From Candidatus Nealsoniibacteriota bacterium (GTDB lineage: Bacteria; Patescibacteriota; Minisyncoccia; Minisyncoccales; MHMH01), in NCBI GenBank assembly GCA_016186525.1, contig JACPLM010000006.1:1-13440 (forward strand): a stretch of DNA of 13,440 nucleotides, in the 5' to 3' direction. The notes beneath the pieces were generated by a model. That model worked only from the letters and a program-made list of their open reading frames with translations, made no database searches and was not told where the DNA came from. The position numbers and the translations under genes were made by a program. Within the stretch, counting starts at the first letter, position 1; each line of letters starts with the position of its first letter. Below are positions 1-6,048 of this stretch, one piece after another.

Positions 1-1
1 A

Positions 2-1030
2 AAAAATATTAAGCCCAAGTTTCCCTCAGAGCTTCGTTCCGATCCTCTTTCGCAGGATTGGGTGATTATAGCTACGGGGCGGGGCAGGAGGCCGGAAACT
101 TTTCGGAAAGAAAGCATAAAAGAAGCGGTCCAGCCCAAGAAAAACTGCCCCTTTTGTTTCACAAAGGAAGAGAAGCCGCTTTTGGTGTTTGTCGGCGGTT
201 TAAAATCAAAAAAGTTTTTAAAGCAATGGACTACTATTTCTGTCCCCAATAAATATCCGGCCCTTATTCCTTCAAAAAATCTAAACGAAAGATCGGAAGG
301 GCCTTATTATAAAGTAATGGATGGAGTCGGCTTTCACGAAGTCATAGTAACCAAAGATCACTACAAGTCCCTGGCCCAGCTTCCCCTAGAACGCGTTGTG
401 GAGGTTATTAATGCCTATCAGGAAAGATATTTGGATTTAATGAATGAGCCCTTTGTAAAATATATTTCTGTGTTTCACAACCACGGCAAGGAGGCAGGAG
501 CTTCGATTTTCCACCCCCATTCGCAAATTATTGCGGCTCCTGTTATCGATCCTGATTTGGGCAGATCTCTTTTAAGATCGCAGAAATATTTTCAGGAAAC
601 AGGCAAATGCATTTATTGCCAGATTAACGAGTGGGACAAAAAAGACAGGAAAAGAATTGTTTTTGAAAACAAAGAATTTTTGGTAATTTGCCCGTTTGCT
701 TCAAAAGCGGCATTTGAGGTGATCATCTCGCCCAAAGATCATTCCCCATATTTTGAAAGAATTTCAGATAGCGGGAAAAGGCATTTGGCTGAAGCTCTGC
801 AGGTGTCTTTAAGAAAACTTTATAAGGCGCTTAATAATCCTCCTTATAATTTTTATTTGCATACTGCTCCGCCCGATGGCAGAGACTATAGCTTCTACCA
901 CTGGCATGTAACCATTATTCCCAAAACATCAACTTGGGCAGGTTTTGAACTCTCTACCGGAATTGAGATTTCTACCATTGAGCCGGAAAGGGCGGCAGAG
1001 TATCTAAAACAGCAATCTTATGATTTATGA
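2..1030 (+). CDS. galT: Galactose-1-phosphate uridylyltransferase-like protein (5' partial)
   Basis: Probable hexose-1-phosphate nucleotidylyltransferase of the GalT/HIT superfamily, a cytosolic enzyme that moves a nucleotidyl group between a UDP-sugar and a sugar phosphate through a covalent His intermediate. The frame is open from the first bases. The residues upstream of the first GTG (position 62) include the ELRSDP..DW stretch typical of GalT N-termini, so the true start lies before the window. Visible motifs, counted from the first readable codon, are a CPFC zinc pair (residues 49-52), an HPHSQ nucleophile motif (about 171-175), a second CIYC pair near residue 203, and a C-terminal YHWH motif matching the GalT metal-site histidines. 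The stop overlaps dedA by 11 nt. An ADP-glucose phosphorylase-type activity cannot be excluded, because this subfamily shares the fold. No other galactose-pathway gene is visible. Confidence 0.8.
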   Translation, partial: KNIKPKFPSELRSDPLSQDWVIIATGRGRRPETFRKESIKEAVQPKKNCPFCFTKEEKPLLVFVGGLKSKKFLKQWTTISVPNKYPALIPSKNLNERSEGPYYKVMDGVGFHEVIVTKDHYKSLAQLPLERVVEVINAYQERYLDLMNEPFVKYISVFHNHGKEAGASIFHPHSQIIAAPVIDPDLGRSLLRSQKYFQETGKCIYCQINEWDKKDRKRIVFENKEFLVICPFASKAAFEVIISPKDHSPYFERISDSGKRHLAEALQVSLRKLYKALNNPPYNFYLHTAPPDGRDYSFYHWHVTIIPKTSTWAGFELSTGIEISTIEPERAAEYLKQQSYDL

Positions 1031-1637
1031 TTTTTTCGCATTAATTAGCTCTTGGGTTGTTAGTTTTGTATCAGCATCGGGCTATTTGGGCATTTTTGTT
1101 TTGATGGCCCTGGAGTCGGCCTTAATTCCTATTCCTTCAGAGATTATTATGCCTTTTTCAGGATTTTTAGTTTGGGAAGAGAAGTTTTCTTTTTTGGCGG
1201 TGGTGCTATGGGGCACCTTTGGGAATTTAGCGGGATCAATCGCAGCTTATATTTTAGGATATTACGGCGGCAGGCCCTTGATTGAAAAATACGGGAAGTT
1301 TATTTTAATTTCTCATCACGAGCTGGATATGGCAGACAAATGGTTTTTAAAATACGGAGGCATCAGCGTCTTTTTTTCAAGAATGCTGCCAGCTGTCAGG
1401 ACTTTCATATCTCTGCCCGCGGGTATAGCCAAGATGCCGTTCAAGAAATTCTGCCTTTACACCACCTTGGGCTCCTTGCCCTGGTCATTTGCCTTAACTT
1501 ACGCAGGCCTTATTATGGGAGAAAATTGGAAGGGCTTGGAGATTTATTTCAGAAAATTCGATTGGGTAATAGGAATTTTGGGAGTTATATTTTTAGCGTG
1601 GTTTATTTATCATAAATTAAAAAATAGAAAAATATGA
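1020..1637 (+). CDS. DedA-family membrane protein
   Basis: Integral membrane protein of the DedA/VTT family (205 aa, a usual length). Members are implicated in lipid-carrier or phospholipid flipping and in membrane homeostasis; the substrate cannot be told from the sequence. The family signatures are clear: ESALIPIPSE near residues 32-41, with both acidic residues and the re-entrant proline motif, and SRMLPAVRTFISLPAG near 120-135, with two conserved arginines. Hydrophobic segments lie around residues 20-50, 60-82, 145-168 and 183-200, and a Lys/Arg-rich cytosolic tail ends the protein. The ATG overlaps the end of the galT-like gene, and the stop overlaps the tpiA start by 4 nt, so it is likely translationally coupled in the same transcript. 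No Shine-Dalgarno motif is seen. Confidence 0.92.
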   Translation: MIYDFFALISSWVVSFVSASGYLGIFVLMALESALIPIPSEIIMPFSGFLVWEEKFSFLAVVLWGTFGNLAGSIAAYILGYYGGRPLIEKYGKFILISHHELDMADKWFLKYGGISVFFSRMLPAVRTFISLPAGIAKMPFKKFCLYTTLGSLPWSFALTYAGLIMGENWKGLEIYFRKFDWVIGILGVIFLAWFIYHKLKNRKI

Positions 1638-2284
1638 AACCACTAATCGTTGCCAACTGGAAAATGAATCCTGCCACATTAGAAGAGGCTAAAAATCTTT
1701 TTGATCAAGTTAAAGAAACCGGAGCTGTTATTTGTCCGCCGTTTGTTTATCTTTCTGCTTTAAGGGCGAATGGCGCGCAGGATTGCTTTTGGGAGGAGAA
1801 AGGGGCTTTCACTGGAGAAATTTCTGCTCAAATGCTGAAGGATTTAGGCGTAGAATACGTCATTTTGGGCCATTCGGAAAGAAGGAAATACCAGAAAGAA
1901 ACCGACGAAATAATAAGCAAGAAAATAAAGGCTGCTTTGGGAGCTGGATTAAAGGTAATTTTATGCATTGACAGGATTTCCCAGATTAAAAAAGATTTAC
2001 AAGAAATTGAAAATTGGAAATTGAAAATTGAAAATTTAACTGTGGCTTATGAGCCCTTATTCGCTATCGGCACAGGCAAGGCCTGCCCTCCGGAAAGAGC
2101 TGAAAAGATGAAAATTGCCGTAAAGAAGTTTTTAGGGCCAGACACCCCGGTTTTATACGGCGGAAGCGTTAATTCCCAGAATGCCGGAGAATATGTTAAA
2201 GATGCGGGATTTGACGGCTTATTGGTAGGCGGAGCATCATTGAAGCCGGTAGAATTCATTGACATAATTAAAAACGTCTGTTAG
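1634..2284 (+). CDS. tpiA: Triosephosphate isomerase
   Basis: Interconverts dihydroxyacetone phosphate and glyceraldehyde 3-phosphate in glycolysis; cytosolic. The active site is complete: NWKMN with Asn8 and Lys10, GHSERR with catalytic His80, AYEPLFAIGTG with general base Glu140 and flexible loop 6, then the phosphate-binding YGGSVN and GG..L segments. At 216 aa it is shorter than the usual roughly 250 aa. Two departures stand out: the usual Trp in loop 6 is Phe, and the common CxGE motif after strand 5 reads CID. Residues 123-135, just before the catalytic strand, are encoded by an AT-rich repeat (see 2003-2037). The start overlaps the dedA stop by 4 nt. Confidence 0.96.
   Translation: MKPLIVANWKMNPATLEEAKNLFDQVKETGAVICPPFVYLSALRANGAQDCFWEEKGAFTGEISAQMLKDLGVEYVILGHSERRKYQKETDEIISKKIKAALGAGLKVILCIDRISQIKKDLQEIENWKLKIENLTVAYEPLFAIGTGKACPPERAEKMKIAVKKFLGPDTPVLYGGSVNSQNAGEYVKDAGFDGLLVGGASLKPVEFIDIIKNVC
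2003..2037 (+). repeat. AT-rich AATTGAAAATTG-type repeat inside tpiA
   Basis: Reiterated AATTG(A/G)AA units run through 35 nt of the tpiA frame and encode roughly EIENWKLKIENL. The same kind of unit (TTGAAAATTG) makes up the rplQ-rplM spacer near 11430-11476. It sits in the helix before the catalytic Glu strand, where TIM sequences vary. Confidence 0.6.
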
Positions 2285-2289
2285 AGTAG

Positions 2290-2778
2290 ATGATCATGGA
2301 AAATATTTTTGACGGATATTTTTACAATCCCACCAAAGGAAATTTAACCTTAGACGAAGTAGTTAAGGAGCTTTTTGCTTATATGGCAGAAAAGCCGGAC
2401 AGGTCTTATGAGGTTGTTGTCGGCTGCGATTCTCCATCTGAAGAAGAGCCGCATTTCCCTTTAGTATTGTTGGCTTTAAGGAAAGGGGAGGGCGGCAGAT
2501 TTTTTATAAAAAAAGTAAGCTATCCTTTGGGCGAAAAGAAATTTTACAATTGGAAGCAGCGCATTTTGGAAGAGGTGATGCTGTCTTGCCAATTTGCTTT
2601 GGGGTTGAGAGAGAAAATAGGCAAAGAGGTCCGTTATATCCACGCTGATGTTGGCGAAAATGGCCAAACAAGGGATATGGTCAAAGAAGTCGTGGGCCTT
2701 ATTAGAGGCAATGGTTTTGAGCCGAAAATAAAACCGGAATCTTATGCAGCATCAGTCGTTGCCGACAGGTTCACATAA
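2290..2778 (+). CDS. YkuK/DUF458-like predicted RNase H-fold protein
   Basis: Resembles the YkuK (DUF458) family, predicted to have an RNase H-like fold; no reaction is firmly known. Visible marks are the N-terminal FYNPTKGNLTLDEVVKELFAY segment, a strand with an acidic residue (VVVGCDS, about residues 43-49), a Y-P-x-G-x-K-x-F-Y segment near 80-88, and an IHADVGENGQTRD stretch near 118-130. The acidic strand ends are where an RNase H fold carries its metal ligands, but assigning the catalytic residues is inference. ATG at 2290 and at 2296 are both possible (162 or 160 aa). A weak GAG-containing motif precedes the start. The 3' end overlaps mnmA by 35 nt in another frame, so the two are probably translationally coupled. 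Confidence 0.8.
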   Translation: MIMENIFDGYFYNPTKGNLTLDEVVKELFAYMAEKPDRSYEVVVGCDSPSEEEPHFPLVLLALRKGEGGRFFIKKVSYPLGEKKFYNWKQRILEEVMLSCQFALGLREKIGKEVRYIHADVGENGQTRDMVKEVVGLIRGNGFEPKIKPESYAASVVADRFT

Positions 2779-3868
2779 AATTATTATAGCGATGTCCGGC
2801 GGGGTGGATAGTTCGGTGGCGGCGGCTCTCTTAAAGAGGGCTGGTTTTAATGTTGCGGGAGTTTTTATGAGGTTTTGGCATGAGTCAGGAAAGGCGGAGA
2901 ACAGGTGCTGTTCTTCCGATTCGGAAAAACGGGCAAGAGCCGTGGCCTCAAAACTCGGTATTCCTTTTTATGCTTTTAATTTTGAGAAAGAATTTAAAAA
3001 GAGAATTGTTGATTGTTTTTTACGGGATTATAAGGCCGGCTTGACCCCCAACCCTTGCGTTGTCTGCAACAAGGAAATAAAGTTCGGATTATTATTGGAA
3101 AAAGCCCTGGCTCTGGGAGCCGACTTCATTGCGACAGGACATTATGTAAAAATTCACAAATTCGTAAATTCGAAACAAATTCGTTATTCGTTGATGACCG
3201 CCCAAGATAAAGCAAAAGATCAATCATATTTTCTTTGGCAGCTTAATCAAAAGCAGTTAAGCCGAGTTTTGTTTCCAGTCGGGGACTATACCAAACCAGA
3301 AGTTAGGAAATTGGCAAAGAGATTCGGCCTGCCGACAGCAGCTACTCCGGATTCGCAAGAGGTTTGCTTTGTTCCAGATACGATAAATAATTTTTTGGCA
3401 AAATATATTAAACCCAAACCAGGGCACATTTGTGCTTCCTCGGAGGAAGCACAAATCGTGCTTCCTCCGAGGAAGCACAAGCCCAAGCCCAAGCATCAGG
3501 GTTTGGCTTTTTACACCATCGGCCAGAGAAAGGGAATTGGGCTTTCGGGGGGACCGTATTGGGTATTAGGCAAGAATTTTAAAAAAAATCGCTTGATTGT
3601 CACTAAGAACCAAAAAGATTTATTAAAAAAAGAATTAATTTTTAAAAATGCAAATTGGCTTTCCGTAGAGCCGAAGTTGCCATTGAGGGTTATGGCAAAA
3701 ATCCGTTATCGCTCAAAAATATCTGCGGCAATGCTTTATAAGAATAAGCTGATTTTTAATCGTCCGCAAAGGGCTATAACTCCCGGGCAATCGGTCGTAT
3801 TTTACCTGCCTCGCCGGCAGGCGGGCAAGGGCCAAGAACTTATCGGCGGCGGAATCATCAGCTCTTGA
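2744..3868 (+). CDS. mnmA: tRNA-specific 2-thiouridylase MnmA
   Basis: Transfers sulfur to C2 of wobble uridine-34 in the Lys, Glu and Gln tRNAs, using ATP to adenylate the base. The PP-loop SGGVDSSV lies at about residues 18-25, the catalytic cysteine motif NPCVVCN has Cys105, ATGHYV and KDQSYFLWQL follow, and the second catalytic cysteine in SQEVCF is Cys208. The C-terminal domain begins with YTIGQRKG and ends with the family LIGGGIIS signature. The ATG at 2744 lies inside the preceding gene; a TTG five codons later could also serve. The frame carries three repeat-like stretches: AT-rich at 3155-3190, twin palindromes at 3428-3478, and a GC-rich hairpin near 3805-3827. They lengthen variable loops, while the core motifs are intact. 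The TGA stop overlaps the -35 hexamer of the next promoter. Confidence 0.97.
   Translation: MQHQSLPTGSHKIIIAMSGGVDSSVAAALLKRAGFNVAGVFMRFWHESGKAENRCCSSDSEKRARAVASKLGIPFYAFNFEKEFKKRIVDCFLRDYKAGLTPNPCVVCNKEIKFGLLLEKALALGADFIATGHYVKIHKFVNSKQIRYSLMTAQDKAKDQSYFLWQLNQKQLSRVLFPVGDYTKPEVRKLAKRFGLPTAATPDSQEVCFVPDTINNFLAKYIKPKPGHICASSEEAQIVLPPRKHKPKPKHQGLAFYTIGQRKGIGLSGGPYWVLGKNFKKNRLIVTKNQKDLLKKELIFKNANWLSVEPKLPLRVMAKIRYRSKISAAMLYKNKLIFNRPQRAITPGQSVVFYLPRRQAGKGQELIGGGIISS
3155..3190 (+). repeat. AAATTCG-type AT-rich repeat within mnmA
   Basis: Short reiterated AAATTCG and ATTCG units occur in the mnmA frame just after the ATGHYVK motif, giving the segment IHKFVNSKQIRYS. This loop varies in MnmA, so a low-complexity tract is tolerated there. 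Whether it is a mobile repeat or simple drift cannot be told from one copy. Confidence 0.4.
3428..3478 (+). repeat. Twin mirror palindromes inside mnmA
   Basis: Unit 1 (3428-3456) has 14-nt perfect arms around a central G at 3442. Unit 2 (3459-3477 core) has 9-nt arms around a central C at 3468. The 21-nt blocks 3432-3452 and 3458-3478 are exact reverse complements separated by 5 nt, so the pair also folds as one long inverted repeat. The 23-nt core of unit 1 begins TGTGCT and ends AGCACA. In frame it encodes roughly CASSEEAQIVLPPRKH, followed by CCCAAG microrepeats (KPKPK) to about 3493. By comparison with remembered MnmA sequences, the loop between PGxI and HxGL is about ten residues too long. 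Confidence 0.9.
3805..3827 (+). repeat. GC-rich hairpin repeat at the mnmA C-terminus
   Basis: CCTGCC at 3805-3810 pairs with GGCAGG at 3816-3821, and GGCGGGCA follows. It encodes LPRRQAG within the otherwise canonical stretch between VVFY and LIGGG, which is about six residues longer than expected from remembered MnmA sequences. The base composition (G+C-rich) contrasts with the flanking AT-rich codons. It looks like a short palindromic insertion. Confidence 0.55.
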
Positions 3869-3893
3869 CAGGATTCATTGGCCATGCTATAAT
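3865..3893 (+). promoter_or_regulatory. Sigma70-type promoter of the structured RNA
   Basis: A perfect TTGACA at 3865-3870 and a perfect TATAAT at 3888-3893 are separated by exactly 17 nt. Transcription should start near 3900. The -35 hexamer overlaps the mnmA TGA stop. This is the strongest promoter in the window, as expected for an abundant RNA. Confidence 0.9.
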
Positions 3894-3899
3894 GCTAAT

Positions 3900-4289
3900 T
3901 GCAAATAAGTCCAGCTCCTCACGGCGTCGGAATTGCGTGGGGATAATTGGTATGCTGGAGAAAGAGGAAAGCATAGTGGATATTTAAGCCCCTGAGGAAG
4001 GCCGAAAGCCGAAAAACACAGGGGCACCTGACGCGCCACACAGATGCGGGAACAAGTGGCTACAATAAAACGTAAGTTCCCGTTAAACCCTCGGTCTAGT
4101 TTTTGGACGTCCATGCCAGATCGGTGCCAGTGGGTTGGAAGGAGGCCCATATATATGCCCATACTAGTTCGTATGTAAACCCCTAACGGAAGGCGCAATA
4201 CGCTAAAGCATTAGGGGAAGGTCCGGGCGTCACAGGGACCGTCAGGCGGAAGCAGCGTGACTATAGAATAACCATGCTTCCGCTTTTTT
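3900..4289 (+). ncRNA. Unidentified structured RNA (about 390 nt)
   Basis: No credible protein frame fills this interval. It lies between a consensus promoter and an intrinsic terminator. Perfect local helices tile it: 3911-3915/3954-3958, 3917-3923/3936-3942, 3988-3994/4019-4025 (capped by a 3-bp GGC/GCC stem at 4000-4010), 4047-4053/4076-4082, 4160-4164/4171-4175, 4180-4186/4211-4217 (with inner GCG/CGC), 4220-4224/4236-4240, and the terminator stem. I could not place it in a known family with confidence. Some RNase P RNA-like pieces exist: GAGGAAAG at 3964-3971, GCCACA near 4035, TAAACCC at 4084-4090 and again at 4176-4182, and ATAGAA at 4263-4268 followed by ATGCTT, which can pair with AAGCAT at 3969-3974. 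The RNase P bulged U, an AAATAGG element and P1/P2 pairing are not seen. It is not tmRNA: no tRNA-like ends. A regulatory leader for alaS remains possible, because the terminator lies 54 nt before that start. Confidence 0.75.
4246..4289 (+). terminator. Intrinsic terminator of the structured RNA
   Basis: An 8-bp perfect GC-rich stem, GCGGAAGC (4246-4253) with GCTTCCGC (4276-4283), encloses a 22-nt loop and is followed by six T residues (4284-4289). The 3' arm could instead pair imperfectly with GGAAAGCAT at 3966-3974, so a mutually exclusive fold is conceivable. Confidence 0.85.
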
Positions 4290-4297
4290 CTTTGGCC

Positions 4298-4324
4298 CCG
4301 CACTTTTCAAAAGCGCGGTCTTTT
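4298..4324 (+). terminator. Second terminator-like hairpin upstream of alaS
   Basis: CCGC (4298-4301) pairs with GCGG (4315-4318), and CTTT (4303-4306) pairs with AAAG (4310-4313), with one A-C mismatch between the stems and a 3-nt loop. TCTTTT follows. It may back up the first terminator. A weak alaS promoter (TTTTCA at 4304-4309, 17 nt, TAATAT at 4327-4332) overlaps it. Confidence 0.5.
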
Positions 4325-4343
4325 GTTAATATCTTAAGTAGTT

Positions 4344-6020
4344 ATGACATCTAAAGAGTTAAGGGATAATTTTTTGAAATTTTTTGAGAAAAACGGGCAC
4401 GCAATCGTGCCTTCGTCTTCTTTGTTGCCCGCAGATCCTTCGGTTTTGTTTACCACCGCCGGAATGCAGCAGTTTAAGCAGTATTTTCTGGGGGAGAAGT
4501 CGCCCTACGGCGATAAGGTGGCTTCGTGCCAGAAATGTTTCAGAACTTCGGATATTGAAGAAGTGGGTGACGAAAGGCATTTAACTTTTTTTGAGATGCT
4601 GGGAAATTTCAGTTTTGGAGGTTACGGAAAAGAAAAAGCTATAAAATTGGCAAAGGATTTTTTAGATTCCATAAATATAAAAATAAATTATGTTACTGTT
4701 TTTGGCGGCGATAGAGACATTCCCAAAGATGAAGAATCAGCTAAAATCTGGGGGAAACTCGGATTTTCTGAAGCTAACGGCAATTTGCGCTTCGAAGGCA
4801 GAAAAGATAACTTTTGGGGTCCGACAGGCGAGGAAGGCCCATGCGGTCCGACCACGGAAATTTACGTTCATGGAATTGAAATTTGGAATTTAGTTTTTAA
4901 CGAATATTATCAGGACAAAGATAAAAAATTTACCCCATTGAAGCAGAAAGGAGTTGATACGGGCATGGGATTAGAGCGTTTGGCGATGGTTTCAGGAGGC
5001 AAGGCAAATATTTTTGAGACCGATCTATTTTCGCCGATTATTAGCGAACTTAGGAGCTTAGCTTCTAAATTAGAAGCTAAGCTCCTAAGTTCTGATGAAA
5101 AAGCCGAGAGGATTATTGCCGACCACATAAAAGGCGCTGTTTTTCTAATTTCAGAAGGCATTGCCCCTTCAAACGTGGAAAGGGGATATATTTTAAGAAG
5201 AATTTTAAGGCGGGCAATCAGATACGGGAATGTGCTCGGCTTAGCCGAGCACAACCTTATTGCTTTGGCGAAAAAAGTTTTAGAAATTTATAAAGATGTT
5301 TATCCGGAAATTGCAGCAAGAGAGGCAGATATTTTAACGGCGATCCAAAACGAGGAGGAAAAATTCAAAAAAACTCTGAACGAAGGATTGAGGCAGTTTG
5401 AAAAAGGCCTTGACGCTTTTGAATTATACACAACCTACGGTTTTCCCATAGAATTAACATTGGAGCTTGCCAAGGAAAAGGGGATTCAAATTAACATCGA
5501 AGAATTTAATAAAAAATTTAAGGAGCATCAGGAAATTTCGCGGGCCGGGGCGGAGAAAAAATTCAAAGGGGGGTTGGCCGATCATTCTGAAAAAACTACG
5601 AAATATCATACGGCTACGCATTTGCTTTTAGCCGCTATGCGTGAAATTTTAGGGCCCGAAATTTACCAAAAGGGGAGCAATATAACGGCGGAAAGGCTGA
5701 GGTTTGATTTTAATTATCCGCAAAGGTTGAGTGAAGGGCAAGTTGAAAAAATTGGCAATTTGGTTAATCGAAAAATCAAAGAGGATATAGCAGTAGAAAT
5801 GATTGAAATACCAAAAAGCGAGGCGCTTAAAATCGCTAAAATTTCTTTTGACCCGGCCAAATACGGCGAAATTGTCAAAGTTTATAAAATCAATGATTTC
5901 AGCATTGAACTTTGCGGCGGCCCCCACGTGAAGAGAACTGGCGAGCTGGGCCATTTTAAAATTATCAAAGAAGAATCGTCTGGCGCCGGCATCCGCCGCA
6001 TCAGGGCTATTTTGGAATAA
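4344..6020 (+). CDS. alaS: Alanyl-tRNA synthetase, short form
   Basis: Charges tRNA-Ala with alanine and edits mischarged Ser/Gly. The class II catalytic core is clear (FTTAGMQQFKQYFLG, CFRTSDIEEVGDERHLTFFEMLGNFSFG, TGMGLERL), followed by the IIADHI..SNVERGYILRRILRRAIRYGN helical tRNA-recognition region. The editing domain has its zinc ligands in HTATH (His422, His426) and CGGPH (Cys524, His528). The protein stops at 558 aa directly after GAGIRRIRAI, where E. coli AlaRS (876 aa) continues into the oligomerisation and C-Ala domains; these are absent. The linker before the editing domain is also short. The start ATG matches the family N-terminus; no Shine-Dalgarno is seen. Two perfect palindromes lie in the frame (5046-5092 and 5231-5253). 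The structured RNA and its terminator lie just upstream. Confidence 0.97.
   Translation: MTSKELRDNFLKFFEKNGHAIVPSSSLLPADPSVLFTTAGMQQFKQYFLGEKSPYGDKVASCQKCFRTSDIEEVGDERHLTFFEMLGNFSFGGYGKEKAIKLAKDFLDSINIKINYVTVFGGDRDIPKDEESAKIWGKLGFSEANGNLRFEGRKDNFWGPTGEEGPCGPTTEIYVHGIEIWNLVFNEYYQDKDKKFTPLKQKGVDTGMGLERLAMVSGGKANIFETDLFSPIISELRSLASKLEAKLLSSDEKAERIIADHIKGAVFLISEGIAPSNVERGYILRRILRRAIRYGNVLGLAEHNLIALAKKVLEIYKDVYPEIAAREADILTAIQNEEEKFKKTLNEGLRQFEKGLDAFELYTTYGFPIELTLELAKEKGIQINIEEFNKKFKEHQEISRAGAEKKFKGGLADHSEKTTKYHTATHLLLAAMREILGPEIYQKGSNITAERLRFDFNYPQRLSEGQVEKIGNLVNRKIKEDIAVEMIEIPKSEALKIAKISFDPAKYGEIVKVYKINDFSIELCGGPHVKRTGELGHFKIIKEESSGAGIRRIRAILE
5046..5092 (+). repeat. Perfect 47-nt palindrome inside alaS
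   Basis: The 23-nt arms 5046-5068 and 5070-5092 are perfectly complementary around a single base at 5069. The reading frame passes through it as SELRSLASKLEAKLLSS. The opposite strand encodes the same peptide except for the central residue (Lys becomes Asn). It occupies the variable linker between DLFSPII and RIIADHI. The linker length is near that of other AlaRS as I recall them, so it may have replaced native sequence. Confidence 0.92.
5231..5253 (+). repeat. 23-nt palindrome inside alaS, same ends as the mnmA element
   Basis: TGTGCTCGGCT (5231-5241) and AGCCGAGCACA (5243-5253) are perfect arms around T5242. Like the 23-nt core at 3431-3453 in mnmA it is built 6+5+1+5+6 with TGTGCT and AGCACA ends, while the inner five bases differ. 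It encodes VLGLAEH after RRAIRYGN, with no clear gain of length. Confidence 0.85.
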
Positions 6021-6048
6021 TTGGATTATCTGATAGAATATAATAATA

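Noticed and set aside
62..1030. GTG at 62 as the start of the galT-like gene
   Set aside because: The open frame upstream encodes conserved GalT N-terminal residues (ELRSDP..DW), so the start lies outside the window.
3887..4198. Minus-strand open frame of 103 codons opposite the structured RNA
   Set aside because: Its peptide resembles no family I know, it has no start context, and it lies opposite a promoter-terminator RNA unit with helices on the plus strand.
4241..4261. Resemblance to the SRP RNA domain IV tip (GTCAGG...AGCAGC)
   Set aside because: The short stem and GGAA tetraloop between the two conserved sides are missing, and the bases belong to the terminator stem.
3900..4289. tmRNA, group I intron or T-box interpretation of the structured RNA
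   Set aside because: No tRNA-like ends, TTCGA loop or tag frame; no paired intron P7 core motifs; no AGGGTGG-type T-box before the terminator.
4396..4411. 6-bp hairpin GGCACG/CGTGCC early in alaS
   Set aside because: Short, and the codons encode conserved AlaRS residues (GHAIVPSS), so it is probably fortuitous.
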